This document shows, one piece after another, positions 13,647 to 25,413 of a stretch of DNA of 64,000 nt (position 1 is the stretch's first letter; every line of letters begins with the position of its first letter). The notes beneath the pieces are model-generated. The model saw nothing but the letters and a program-made list of their open reading frames with translations, did not search any database and was not told the origin of the DNA. The DNA is from Symmetrospora coprosmae (Eukaryota; Basidiomycota; Cystobasidiomycetes; Symmetrosporaceae), in the NCBI GenBank assembly GCA_008802785.1, contig VUYT01000019.1, forward strand, positions 186,001 to 250,000, given 5' to 3'. Both the position numbers and the translations under genes were made by a program.

Positions 13647-15731
13647 ATGTCGAGCACTCGCGCAAACAGCCCAGGGATGGACGGCGATAGCGTGAGTGGA
13701 GGGAGGGGGGGGGGGGAAACCACTGGCCCGGACGCGCACTGACGCCTGAGACATGCACAGGACAGCAACGAGGAAGGGACAGCAGCGCCAGAGTCGAGCA
13801 GAGGCGCAGCGACAGGGAGGAAGAGCACCGGCAGCCACAAGCGCAAGAAGTCTGGGAACGGCCAGGATGACGCTGGCGGCTCGCAGGCTGGCGGGGACGC
13901 GGATCCCGCGTGAGTGCGGTGCTCAGTGCCATCGCAGCTCTCGCCGCACGCAGTCCAGCAGCTGATGAGGAGGTGACACACTCCGCTCGATGACAGCACG
14001 CGCAAGGTCCAGAACCGCATCTCGCAGCGCGAGTCGCGCCAGCGCAAAGCCCTATATGTCCGCCAGCTCGAAGGGCACCTCCGGATGCTCAGCATGGACA
14101 AGGATGACAGGGTCCAGGCGCTCCTCGTCAGCATCTCTGTCATACTGGAAGAGAACGTAAAGATCCGGGGCATGCTGGCCAGCCTCGCAGCTTACGTCGG
14201 GGAGGATCTACAAGGAGGGCTGATGGCCTCGAAAGGGTTCCCCATGTCCGATGTCATCGAGGCGTCGAGGAAAGATGACCGGCAGTGGCTGTTCGACATG
14301 GCTGTAAGCAACTCGATCCCACGCTGCTTTCCCGACATCGCCATTGCCATTGCCATTGACGTTGCCTGCCCGACCGCTAATCACACAATGGATGCCGGTG
14401 GGACAGGACCGAATCTACGATAAAGCAATGGCAAAAGCAAAGGACGACACACAGGCAGCCCCGACCGCGCCGGTATCGCGTGAGGAGGCTGCGCGAGCGA
14501 CGGAAATGGCATGTCAGAAGCTGGCCGAGGACAGAGCGCGGGCTGGTGTCGTCCCGCCTGGTCAGACCAAGGCCGAGACACCTCAAGGTCAGCAACCGCC
14601 GCCGACCACTCGGGTGACGCGTCAGTCGGCAAACCACAGCAGCAGCAGCGCCGAGCCGCAGTCACGTTCACAAGCCCAGCGAGGCTTTGCCCACGAGCCC
14701 AGTCCACAGCCGCAGCCCCATGGCCAGCCCGCCTACCCGCAGACTTCGACAACCTTCGATCCGTCGGACGGTGCGCCCTTCGGCGCTTCAGTCGGCATGC
14801 CCTTTGCCTTCCCGCAGACTGGCGCTGGCTCGGGTGCGTCGCCCGAAATGTTCTCCGAGTTCCTCAATATCCCCGGCCTCAGTGGGGCAGCAGCCTCGTC
14901 AGCCAGCCCAGCTACGACGGAGATGCTCGCCAACCTGAATGCGTACGCAGTCGCGGGCGGCGCGTTAGAGCTTGGTCTTCCTGGGATGTGGCAGCCGCCA
15001 CCACAGGGCTCGACACCCAATTCCGACTCGCAGAGTAATAACCTCCTGGAGACACAGGCATGCCAGCTCATCAGCTTGTGAGCGGCGTTTCCATCTTATG
15101 CAGGCTCTCGCTCTACGGCATAATTGGTGACAAACAGCTGACTGTGCATGCCATGCCATGCTGTGCTGTGCTTGCAGTCACCTCCGCTGCCGCGCGGAAA
15201 ATGCCTTCCATCCCCTTCCCCCAGCACTCGAGCCCTCCTTCCTGCAGGGCATTGTGACTGGCTATGGTGAGCGGAATTGCTACTGACTGCTTCACTCAAT
15301 TAACCCTTCCCATGGCCGAGATGTCGAAGTAATGGGCTTATACCCGCACTGTGCTGTTCACACAGACGCAAGCATCAACAGCGTGCTGTGGCCTTCGATC
15401 CGCGACAAGCTCATCACATTCTCCAACTCGACACCTGGCTTCCAGCCACGACCCATTGTCGAGGATCTCCTGGCAAACGCGTCTGTCCACCCCGGCCCGG
15501 ATCTTCTCGACTGTTCGGCGTGGGAGCTGAGTGAAGGCTTCATCCGCCGGTATAGGTCAGTCCCCGAGTCCCCCGACCGGCGCTGAGCCCTTGCCGCCAA
15601 GGAATCGAGCTGACCCGGTCGCATGTGTCCGGTGGGTTGGGTTGATGAGCAGGTCGCTCGTAGACGCGGATGTGATTGCAGCAACAAATCGCTGGCGCCT
15701 TCTGCGCGGCGATCGCCAGATCTCGCTTTGA
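13647..15731 (+). CDS. bZIP transcription factor with C-terminal DUF3425 domain
   Basis: Seven exons: 13647-13691, 13761-13909, 13997-14303, 14407-15077, 15178-15266, 15366-15555, 15653-15731 (509 aa). The basic region KVQNRISQRESRQRKALYVRQ (residues ~67-87) is followed by a leucine-zipper-like stretch. The middle is Pro/Gln/Ser-rich, as in activation domains. The C-terminus fits DUF3425, a domain found in fungal bZIP proteins: VLWPSIRDKLI, then SAWELSEGFIRRYR, then a NRWRLLRG end. Expected to be a nuclear DNA-binding regulator; its target is unknown. Intron 1 contains a 12-G run. All phases agree, and the last three exons are strongly supported by the DUF3425 match. Confidence 0.88.
13705..13716 (+). 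repeat. Poly-G run (12 G) in bZIP intron 1
   Basis: Homopolymer just downstream of the exon 1 donor (GTGAGT at 13692). Confidence 0.9.
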
Positions 15732-15965
15732 CCGCGGTCTTTCTGATGTTATTAGACTGATCTCTGTCGGACGTGCGCCTGTAGCTGTTGTGCAGTGTGT
15801 GAGTGCGAGCTGCGAGCGTCCATGTGCAGACGAGTGAGACTCAAGAAAGGGTGGAAGGCGGCCAACGTTAAACAGGGGATTCCTAAGCAACAACATCGTT
15901 GTATAACAACACGCGCAGAGAGAAGGGTTGTGGACTGGAGGCATTAATCCGCTCTTCTGCCCATG

Positions 15966-18493
15966 TCAGATCTTCACTTCGTCCACCTTGGAGGCGTTGA
16001 GAGCAAAGCCTGGGCAGATCCACGCCGCACACGAGCATTGTACTGCGGGATGCGAGTCGAGTCCGGGGAATGTGTCAACTCATGTCAAAGAAGCCATTGT
16101 CGACGCATGGGCGACTCACAACCCGACCAGTCAAAGGTGCCGAGCTTTGCTCCGCACTTCACGTTAGGGCAAAGGATGCGTCCGCTCAGCTCGCCATTCT
16201 CGAGCTGGTTTTGCATCCAGCTGAGCGGCTCTGTGAAGTAGCTTGTGCACACGGACGACGGCAGCAAAGGCGGTGATGAAGGGCCACCCCCGCGTGGGAG
16301 CTGCTTCGACTGCTGCGGCGAGCTCGCAGCGGGCGTTTCAGCCTCGTCGTCGTCGTCAATCGCGCTCCCGTCTGTTGCGTTCGACAGATCGTGCACCATC
16401 GACCGGTGCGGCATGGCGACGCGCAGTCCAGCAAGCTGCGGCGGGAGCCGTGAGGCGAGGGAGCTCTGCTGCTGCTGTAATCGACCTTGCTGCGCCGTGT
16501 TGCCTGATGAAGCAGACTTCGGTGCCGGACGCGAGACGGGATGCCGGGACGAGCTTGCTGCACTATTCGTGCCTGGCGCCTCCGGTGCCGCCTTAGTCTG
16601 CGTCTCCTCCTTCCCGGCCGGCTCTTCCTCGTCTTCGCTGCCTTCGCTGCCAGACGCAACAGCATCCTCTGCCTCCATCAGCAGATCCTCCGCCGCTTCC
16701 GCAGCCAGCCTCTGCCGCTCTGCCTGCCGCGCCTCGCGCTCCTTCGCCTTGTCCTGCCGCCGCTTCTCAGTGTCCAGCCGGTGCTGCGTCATATCTCTCC
16801 GATTCGGGGCAAAGGCCCGCTGACCCTGCCCGGGCTCGTGCTCCAAGATGTGCTCACGAGCAGCAAGATCCCTCCTGCACATTTTGCAGCGCAGCCGTCG
16901 TTCCTTGGTATAATCCCGCTCGACGCCCATGTGCACCACTTTGGCATTCGGGTCGGCCTTTAGCGCTGTCGGGCCTGCACCATTCTTCTGCATCTTTGCA
17001 GCGAGCTCCTCTGCCTCTTTGCGCTTCTTTTCGTCGAGCAGCGCGCGAAGCTTTGCGAGTTCGGCGTCCCTCTCACCCGTGCTCTTTGTGCGGGAGGACT
17101 TGCGCCTCGTGAGCGGAGCGAGACCCCCTATGCCGCCGCCACCACCGGGCGTGAGCGACTGCCCTTCGCTCATGCGCCTGCTGTTGCTCGCGGCCGTCAT
17201 GCCGAGCGTCGCTGATGCGCCAAAGCTGCCGCGGCGCACGCGCGCGAGGATCTCGCTGCGTGCCTCCTGCGAGCTGATCGAGTTGCTCGAGCCGCGCCGG
17301 CTGTGGGCGTTGCCTCCGCCTGGGGTAGTCGCGCCCGACATGGGTGTCATGGACAGGAAGGGGTCCGGCAGGCCCGGCGAGCGGCGCGGGCTCGGCGCGG
17401 GCGAGGGGTAGTACGCGAGGATGAGCTGGTCCACCCCGTCACCGTCGAGCATGTCCTGCGCGTTGTAGTTCATCAGGAATCGCCGGTACTCTGGGTACTT
17501 TGACGGATTCAGGTCGTAGTTGCATCGCTCAAACAGCTCGAGCTGGTGCAGGAAGAACTCGATGGGCGAGACGACGCTCCGCACAGACGCGATCTTCTCG
17601 ATGGCCTCTATGGGTCCGCAAGCGCAGGGGCAATCGCAACGCATCAGTTTCATCCGGGATGCAGTGAGGTGTGCGAACGGGGAACCGCGCCCACCATCCG
17701 CCGTCAGGTCAAACTCCTCCATGAGGAAAGCGGCGCAGAGCGTCGTGCTCCTGCTAACTCCAGCCTGACAGTGCACGAGGACATTCTTCCCTTCTGACCG
17801 TGCCTCCCTAATGAGGGCGTTTGACTCTGTGAACTGTGACGAGGCGAAGAAAAGGTGAGGGCGCGCCAGGCGGGGACAGCGGAAAGTCGCACCAAGCAGG
17901 GTCAGGTCTACGGAAGAGGGAAACAAGCACGCCTTTTCGAGCTCGGGCCAGAACGCACGTATCGCATGATGTTGGTCTTGCTCGTGTCGTCAATGAGGAT
18001 CCTGTGCAGCTTGATGCCCTTGATTGCGATCGCAGAGAAGGTCATTGAGTGTGTCACGAGCGTCATACGAGCTGCTTTGGCCCGCCTCACCTCTGGGACC
18101 GGATAGCGCTGCCGCACTGCAGGTCCACATCACACATGTTTCAGCACGCATCTGGCTGATCCATCGAAGCGGGCCGCACTCACTGGCCGCGACGACGAAC
18201 TGGATTCCCTTTGACCTGAGCAGCTCGCCGTCAATGGCTGCCGTGTAGTCGCCGATGAACAGCCCGGGAATAATCTCCTGGATGTTATGGTAGATCTGGT
18301 ATTCCGGCTCCTGGTCGTTGTCCTCCTCCTCCTCGTCGTCGTCGTTGTCCTGTCCTTCGCTGCCATCTCCCTGGGTGGTGAGGTGGGCGATGCGCTGCTC
18401 CATCTGCTCCTTGGTCAGTCCCTTGAGCTGCTCGTCCCCATCCCAGTCGCGGTCGTCGTCCTTGACGCGCGTCATCCGCAGGTTGTGGCTCAT
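15966..18493 (-). CDS. YVH1: Dual-specificity phosphatase Yvh1
   Basis: Six exons (minus): 18184-18493, 18091-18116, 17959-18018, 17695-17833, 16120-17607, 15966-16042 (699 aa). Yvh1 helps mature 60S subunits by releasing Mrt4, and its zinc domain mediates this. An acidic N-terminus precedes the DSP domain. The catalytic motif is HCQAGVSRS (Cys near residue 154), preceded by ILIDDTSKTNIMRYF with the general-acid Asp region. The C-terminal zinc domain begins with paired Cys (CKMCRRDL, HILEHEPGQG) and ends CTSYFTEPLSWM, CPNVKCGAKLGTFDWSG, then CSCAAWICPGFALNASKVDEV. Between the two lies a long Ser/Glu/Lys-rich linker, so the protein is almost twice the 364 aa of yeast Yvh1. Exon 2 is only 26 nt. 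ERB1, also a 60S factor, lies directly upstream on the same strand. Confidence 0.95.
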
Positions 18494-18745
18494 GCTGGAA
18501 CGACTGCGAGCGTGTAGAACTGCAACTGCAGAGCAAAGCCGGGCAACAGCGCCGTTGTCCGCTCTCAGATTGGAAACGGAGAAGGAGAAAGGGGGCCCGC
18601 TCAGAGTCGCGCTCGGTCCGGACTGCTGTGGCCGGTCGCGACTTCAATCGACGTCACATCACCAAAGCCAGACTCATGGAAACCGCATGACATTGCACCC
18701 GGGCACAGTGCTACAACAAGCAATTGACAGCACGGAAGTCCCATC

Positions 18746-21623
18746 TCACATCCACAGCCTGGCCGTCCCATCCGCACCCGCGCTCACAATCCACGGTTCC
18801 GTTGGGTGGAATTTGGCATCGAGCACACCGAGACCTTCAACGATGGAGTGACCCCGCAGCACCTTGAGAGGCACAATGAGCGGGTTCGTGATGAGATCCG
18901 AGTACACGGTCGAGTGAAAGACCTGCACCGTCCCGTCGTCTGACGTGCTCAGGAACAGCGGGAAGCGCGCGGAGAAGGCGACGGAGCGGATCGCGCGAGG
19001 GTGATATCTGCAGAACAAGCACACTGTCAGCAGCTGGGCAGGTACGCGTTTGTATTGGCCTTCCCCTCTCTCACCTTAGAGTCTTGTACGGCCGCTCGCT
19101 CAGGTCAAGATCGTGCCAGACCAGCCTTCTGTCGTAGCTTCCCACAATGACGTTGTCGCCTGCGAGACCGAAGACATCTCTTAGCGGATTGCCCCGCGTT
19201 CCTACCATACGGGGAAGCGCCACTCACCTAACGGATGGACTTCCACACTCGAGACGTGCCTGACTCCCGGCTGCAACGTCTTGACCAGGCTCTGCGCCAT
19301 CAAGTCGTATATCCTGACGTATCGCTCCGTCGCTACAAGGAAGTGCGGCCGCGTCGGGTGGAAGGTGACCTTCTGCACGACGCCCTTGAGCCGCTTGAAG
19401 GGCGCCTGCGTCGAGTGCTTTGTGATCTGGTGCATGAGCACGGCACGGCCACCGCCCGCCGCGTCTGACGCAACAGTCGCAAGGTAGTCGCCGCGACGGT
19501 GCCATGCGACCTGCTTTGGCGTGCCGGGTACCGTGATCTCGAGCAAAATGCCCTTTGTACGCTTTGCAGAGCTCTCCGTCGACCGCGACCACTTGACGCC
19601 ATCCACGGGCGCAGGGAGGCCCTCGCCCGACACGCTGAACCCTGCGTGTGCGTACTCGAGGAGCGCTGTCTGGTCTTCGGGCGCGAGGAGATCCATCGGC
19701 GCTCCAACGACCAGCTTGCCCTCGCTCACGGCCGCAAAGATCATCTTGTCCTTGTCCGGGCACCACTCCACACCGTGCACGGGGTGCCCGCTGTCGTCCA
19801 CCTTCCAGCTGAGCAGCAGCTTGCCCCTCCGGCACTCCCACAGCCGCACGTAGCCGTCCTCGGCGCCCGTGAGCACATAGCAGCCGGTCGGGTCGACCGA
19901 AACACTGCGCACGCGCACGTCGCCCGGATGCGGATAAACGACAGAGCAGAAGGTAGGGAAGGGTCGCAGCTCCTTTGGGTCCGGCAGCTGCGGCAGCAAA
20001 TCCTCGGGCTTGGTCACGCCCTCGAGAATCTTGGGCTTGCGCTTCTTTGCCCTCGGGGCCAGGTAGAGATCCAGACACCGGTCGAACCGCTCCTGCACAA
20101 AGTTGTCGTACCCAGGGACGCGACGCAAGGAATCGTGCTTTGCGGGGATGAAGTCGAGCTTGCGGTCGGAAGGATCAGAGTCGTTCCATTCTTTGAGCTC
20201 GGACTTGGAGAAGAGGTACTCGGCAGGCGGGTTGTACGACTCTTCGTGTCCCGGAAGACGAAGCTTTGGCGCAGGCATTGTCATTGGCGCATCGAGGTTG
20301 AGTGGCTCGTCCGTGCTTGACCAGATGGGGTAGAAGGCGGGCTTCTCTGCCTGCTTCGGTCCTTTCGGAATGATGCGGCCCTGTCGGATAGCTCGCACAA
20401 TCTTCATGACCTGTGTGCGAGGCGAGGTGCGTCAGGTCAGGTCTCCTCCACGCGAGCCGATCGACAGCGAGCGCAAAAGCAGGCCCGGCCTACACACCTT
20501 CTTGTGCTCCCATTTACTCGGGATGAATCGCCGCTTTGGCTCCGGCGCGTGGCTCAGGGGCATGGCCATCTCCTTGCCCTTGCCCGTAAACCACTCGATC
20601 GTAGGCTCGTAAGGGTCAAAAGCCGCATCGGGGTTCTCTGCTCGGGCCAGACGCTGGACGAGCTCGAGCTCCTCGTCTGTCAACTGGACATTCTTGTGCA
20701 AGAGCTTGTCCTCCACGGATGTCCTGGCGCGATTGTAAGAGGCAAGCAGCATCAGGGACTAGTCCGGTGTGGAAGAGGTCAGGCAGCCTGACGTACCAGC
20801 TTGACGGGTCGTCAATGGTCGCGAGGAACTTGTCGAGCTCGTCCCCCTTTGCCGGGCGCATAACCTTCTTGCCGTCCATGTCGTACCCGACATGTGGCAT
20901 GCCGTCGTAGAAATAGCTGGGAATCTTGCCGACCCTGCTCTCCGCCTCTGGCGCGCCCTCGTCGTCGTCCCACACGGGCTCGATGCGGTCCCACGTCCAC
21001 CTGTCCTCGCCCGTGATGGCGCTCGTCCCGACAATGGCGCGCTCGCGGTACGGCCGCGAGTCGAAGCCCAGCAGCGCGTTCTTCTCGAGCTGTAGGCGCA
21101 GCCGCTCGTCCTCCTCGACGTCGTGCTCTCCGCCGTACCGCTCGTCCGGCTTGCGGGTAGCTCGCCGGATCGCATGAGACAGCGCCGCCTCCCGGTCATC
21201 GTCGTCATCGGCATCAACATTCTCGTCACTGAACGACGAGTCGGACGTCTCTGCCAGGTCGCGCTCGAGCTCCTCCTCTTCGGCGAGCTCGCGTAAAATT
21301 TGTTCATCTTCCGAGATCTCGTCCGCGTCCGCGTCCTCGTCCTCTTCGTCATCCTCTCTATCGGATCCAGCGTCAATCTCTGGAAAGTCATCCTCCTCCT
21401 CGTCGTCGTCGTTGCTGTCCTTGTCCGCGTCCGACTCGTCATAGTCCTCGTCGACCGACTCTGCCCCGGCGTCTCCCTTCTCCTGCGCGAGCTCGAGACT
21501 CCCAAACGACTCTAGCGGGGCCGCTGGGACCCTCGAAGTGGAAGCAGCAGCACCTCCATCCTGCCTGTCCTTCAGCGTCCGCTTCCTGCCCACGCTGCTC
21601 GGGCCTTTTGCTACTGCTGCCAT
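18746..21623 (-). CDS. ERB1: Ribosome biogenesis protein Erb1 (BOP1)
   Basis: Five exons (minus): 20797-21623, 20498-20723, 19228-20410, 19075-19159, 18746-19007 (860 aa). Erb1 forms the PeBoW-type complex with Nop7 and Ytm1 and is needed for 27S pre-rRNA processing in the nucleolus. The first ~200 residues are strongly acidic (runs of Asp/Glu). The BOP1 N-terminal domain then follows: [85 protein letters not shown]40 propeller follows ([48 protein letters not shown]) and ends [19 protein letters not shown]. All splice phases match. The start at 21623 gives [10 protein letters not shown] with a basic beginning. Confidence 0.96.
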
Positions 21624-21912
21624 CTGAATCTCGAAATTTGTGGCTGAGAGCGGGCAGCAGAGCAAAGCACGAGGCCACACGCGAGAGTGCTCCTGTCGAC
21701 CTGAAAATAGGGGCGACCGCCGTGCACGAGAACCACTCTAAGGGAGCCATACCGAGTGGGAGCATCGCTGCTAGTTCTCCATTTGCTTGTTCCGCTGCTA
21801 CTGCTACATTCGGAGCCACCCTTCCATACACGCCTCCGAGGGCTAGCGGAGTTGGACTTCATCCCTGTACTGGCAGGACCCAGCCAACTGTCCTGCCGTG
21901 CTGTGCGACGCG

Positions 21913-23860
21913 CTACATCCGCCTTGCATCCTGCCTTGCACCGTCTAGCTTTGCCTTCATGCCTGTGGAAGTGCACATGCTTCGTCAGCCATCGTCCCCT
22001 CATCTACAGTCGGCCACACGCGCAACTCACCCTTCATGCGCTCGCTCTTCTTGGGCATGTTGTTCGGGTCAGACGCGATGCGGCTGATGGGCGCAATGGT
22101 GTATGCAGTGTTGATGGCCTCTGGGATGGCGGCATGCCGTTTGCTAATGTCCTCCCTGGTTGCCGGGGGCGGGTTGCCACCAGGCCCGGTACCGCCCTGC
22201 CGCGCTGCGCTCTTGGAAGGTCGCGGGGCGCGCTGACGTGGGTCGTGCTCAGCTCGCTCAATCTGACGGTCTCGCATGGCTGCGGATCGCCGAATCAGAG
22301 GCCGCATCCAGTTCACTGGTTGATTGTCAAGTAGAGCGGTCAGGGCACGTCCGGTAGATGCAGGCGGACATATCGAAGACTGCAAATCCCGACTCACTGA
22401 CGAGCTGGTCGGCCATCCTCGTGATGCTCGAATCCAGCTTCGGATGCTTGGTGTAGAAGAGGACAATCTTGCCAATCTCGCTGGCCTTCAGCTGAGACGT
22501 CTCGATTTCAAACTGTTCGGGCGAGCCAGAGCACCCGTCAGGCGAGATTGGAAGGGAACAACTGGTGTCTCGCTCTCACCTTGGCCAGCGCCTCCAGTAG
22601 GGCGCGCTGGATGTTGAGCGCCGGCATCGCTTTACCGATCGGTTCTAGCCATCGTCGAATCTGCGTAAGCACGTCCGCTTCAAGGATCGTATCCTGCAAG
22701 TGTGGTCTGGCCAGGGTAGCTCAATGAGCCTCGGTCGAATGGGCTGCGCTTGTCAGAAATTAGGAGACCCGAGTACGCACTTCTGTAGCACGGCGATGAC
22801 GTCCGGTAGCAGCTTGAGCTTCTCAATCGCGGGCCGGCCGTCCTGCACGGCCTCCTTGTCCGTCTCAACTGCCACATCCATGAGCTGCCGCAGTCTGTAG
22901 ACTTCCTCGTCCGCCATCTCGTCGAGCTGTGAGGCAAGCGAATAGCCTCGCGTGTCAGCATCCTGACTTGACCGTGCAGGCTCATCAGAAGACGCACGTC
23001 ATCCTCTCCCTTGCGCTTGCGAATGCTCTTCTTCTTCTTTTGCGAGAGGATTGCGTCGAGCCTGGCAGCTCGCTCTGTGGGAAGTTGAGATGTTAGCTCA
23101 ATGACACCCGCGGATAGCTCACGGACCAAAGGAGCGCATCGACTGACCTTGAACAGGGTCGAGAGGCATGGGCGGTGCCTGGTCGTACTCATCGTACTCG
23201 CCAGCTTGTTGCGTTGTCTTCTGCTTCACTCGCTTTCTGGACCAGGGGTGCACAGCGAACGAGTTCAGCACACCCGCTGGCTGCGCACGGCTGTTCTCCG
23301 GCACAAGAGACAGCAAGGCAAGGCAGGGCAAGAGAGATGCGGTACTCACTTGGGCCTCTCGCCTCCATCGCCAGCCGGCCGCTTCTTCTTTGGCGCGCCG
23401 CCGCCGCCCTCCTTTCTGAAGCTCGGGAGGGCGCCCTCGCGAGCAGCAGCAGCGGCGGACCCAGATGGACCGGCGCCGCCTGCATAGTCGGCGTCATTCT
23501 CCTCCTCCATCCGCTCGCGCGCCTGCTCCTGGCGCAGCGCCTCGGCCTCGGCTTCAGCCTCGATGGCTGCCGTCTCTGCCGCATCTTCGTCGCCCTCCTC
23601 GTCCATCTCGGCGTCGGACAACGGCTCGCCCTCACCAGCGCCGGATGGCGGCGCAAGGTCGCCTTCATCGAGATCTGAGAGGTCAGAATCATCGCCTGCG
23701 AAGATGCTGTGGACGTGCCAGGAGAGCCGAGGCGAGGCGAGCAGCGATGGCAGTTCCGCGTCAACAGTTGTCTCCCGAGCTGCTAGCCTGGCGCCAACGC
23801 GAGAGCAGGGCTTCACTGCACTCACGTAGCATACGCGTCGTCCTTGGGTCGTGGAGGCAT
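21913..23860 (-). CDS. SPN1: Transcription elongation factor Spn1/Iws1
   Basis: Nine exons (minus): 23826-23860, 23350-23706, 23148-23236, 22968-23074, 22781-22926, 22580-22706, 22398-22512, 22031-22315, 21913-21962 (436 aa). Spn1 binds Spt6 and RNA polymerase II and couples elongation with chromatin and mRNA processing. The N-terminal third is acidic and disordered (GDDSDLSDLDEGD, DAEMDEEGDED). The TFIIS N-terminal-like helical domain follows: KKKKSIRKRKGEDDVRLLM, LKLLPDVIAVLQK, LQDTILEADVLTQIRRWLEP, MPALNIQRALLEAL, SEIGKIVLFYTKHPK, NWMRPLIRRSA. The C-terminus is IAPISRIASDPNNMPKKSER. The intron at 22927-22967 is only 41 nt, the shortest in the window. Start and the first junction are supported by frame; an upstream extra exon cannot be excluded. 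Confidence 0.93.
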
Positions 23861-24077
23861 CTTGACTGGTGCTGCCTGCTGCCGGGGTGTACCAGAGTCG
23901 GTCGAAGCAGAGGCGTGACCGGGCGGCAAGAATGGTGCTTGAGCTTGGAGCGGCACAGTCGACTCCAGACCACGATTCAATACATATCGGAAAGAACGGA
24001 CAACACGGCACAGTACTGCTCGAGCTGATTGCGTATACTGCCGGAGACAGGTTCCGGAGGGACGATATCATCGGCAG

Positions 24078-24124
24078 ACCACATGCGAGTGGTAACATAC
24101 AACCTCACTTCGGGTATCTGGTAG
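24078..24124 (+). pseudogene. Relic of the last exon of ERG4
   Basis: These 47 bases match the terminal exon of the intact ERG4 gene (53699-53745) at about 39 of 47 positions, same length and same strand. They are preceded by a CAG as at the real acceptor and end at the same TAG. Shared blocks include ACATGCGAGTGGTA and CGGGTATCTGGTAG. The conceptual peptide is HMRVVTYNLTSGIW against YMRVVPYKFIPGIW. Just upstream, 23970-24005 may echo the previous exon (IHIGKNGQHG against CHRKYGKDW), but this is weak. No other part of ERG4 is visible here. The fragment lies in the SPN1 upstream region. Confidence 0.7.
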
Positions 24125-24181
24125 GAAGCCTCGCGCCGACCTGCGGTGCGAGCTGTGAGCATGGACTGAGCTGCTCAATTG

Positions 24182-25413
24182 TTAGATCAAGCCGGTGTTC
24201 TGGATGGCAATTAGTCGCTCCTCGCTGGCAGAGGTGCGCATGTAGATCAGCTTAATGCCGGACATCCGCCGGGGCAGGCGAGATAGGATACGCACATGCT
24301 GTCCAAGACAGCACCCTGCGCATGTTTCACTATTGCTCTCAGCGCCTTTACGGCGGCATCGCCATTGTGGGGGAGTCCATGCATCAGGGTCTGCTTGAAG
24401 GCCGTGATCTTCATCTGCGTTTGGGTCGTCGGGCCCTGCTGCCTCGCTGAAAGTATTGCGGACAGGCAGCTCAGGAGATGATACGCCTCCGTTGCAGTCG
24501 GCGTTAGGCATTGCCCGACATGCGTAAGACCGGCCGCCCTATACCGGTCGCGGAGATTAAGATACGATTCAGCCATTTGGCATCGCCTCGTGCTTTCCGT
24601 TGCTGATGAGCTCATCAATTCGCGACTGAACTGATATCAGCTGGCAACTTGGCGAGACTCGACAGAATGTCGGCCGCGAGCTCGCTCTCGGAGAGATCGT
24701 CCAGTCGGGATGGCTGTCGGTATGCCTTGATGGCATCCACGATCTTCTTCACCTGGTCCGCGCGTCCAATCTCGCGCTTGAGCGTGCAGAGTTGATCCAT
24801 GCGTTCCCAAATGTGCGAAGATCTCCGTCAATCTTCCTCCGAGATGGAGGGTCAGGGCTGCAGCCGGCTGGAAAACGAGTGGAGCGTTGACTACGTGCGC
24901 TTGAAGCTGACGATGGCGCGCGTTGCCCGGCCAGCGTTCCAGCAAGCACGGATCTTACAGAAGACGAGCCAGCCGATGTGCTGCTGTGACGTGAACTGGT
25001 CCGAGGGGCCGGCAGCAGATCTCGGATCTGCCTTAACCTATTGCGACTATTCCTCACCGCTGGTCAGCATTGTATTACCGCTATGGCGATCATTGCACCG
25101 ATGAGTCTCCCATGGACAGCTCATTAGGTCTCAAGAAGCTGCGCGGAAGCGGTATCCTGACGAGTCGGACACTTGGGCAAGCCCCCTCGGAGCCTTCGAC
25201 CCAGGATCAGATCTCGAGCCTCGCTTGACTCCGCTAAGGTGGTGCTTTGAGTACGTAGGAATGTAGCAAGCGCAATGATGTCGTTTACCCTCTGTTGACC
25301 GAAGGTACTTGGACGATCTGCCTTATAGCGTTTGGCATCGTTTTCGCACGCTGTCAACCGTTTCTCGATGCGTCCTTTGTCAGACTCCTAGAGCATGTCG
25401 TTAATGGTCGGAG
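24182..25413 (-). pseudogene. Decayed paralogue of the orphan gene at 53950-55239
   Basis: Minus-strand pieces align in order with the intact orphan gene. SDKGRIEKRLTACENDAKRY (~25405) matches SDNKEKAVSARLAAVLDN. LILGRRLRGGLPKCPT (~25185) matches IIGRRLVIGGGLKTCPT. SRLDDLSESELAAD (~24690) matches SRLDISGSGASAA. FKQTLMHGLP...VKHAQ (~24330) matches FEQSFTQPFQ...LQKDAQ. The copy has lost the aligned start codon (GAG at the ATG position, though an upstream exon is possible). TAA and TGA occur where the intact copy continues its second exon. The 3' part is still open and splices plausibly (donor GTGCGT at ~24297, ending EERLIAIQNTGLI). Whether the 3' half is still expressed cannot be judged. Confidence 0.5.
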
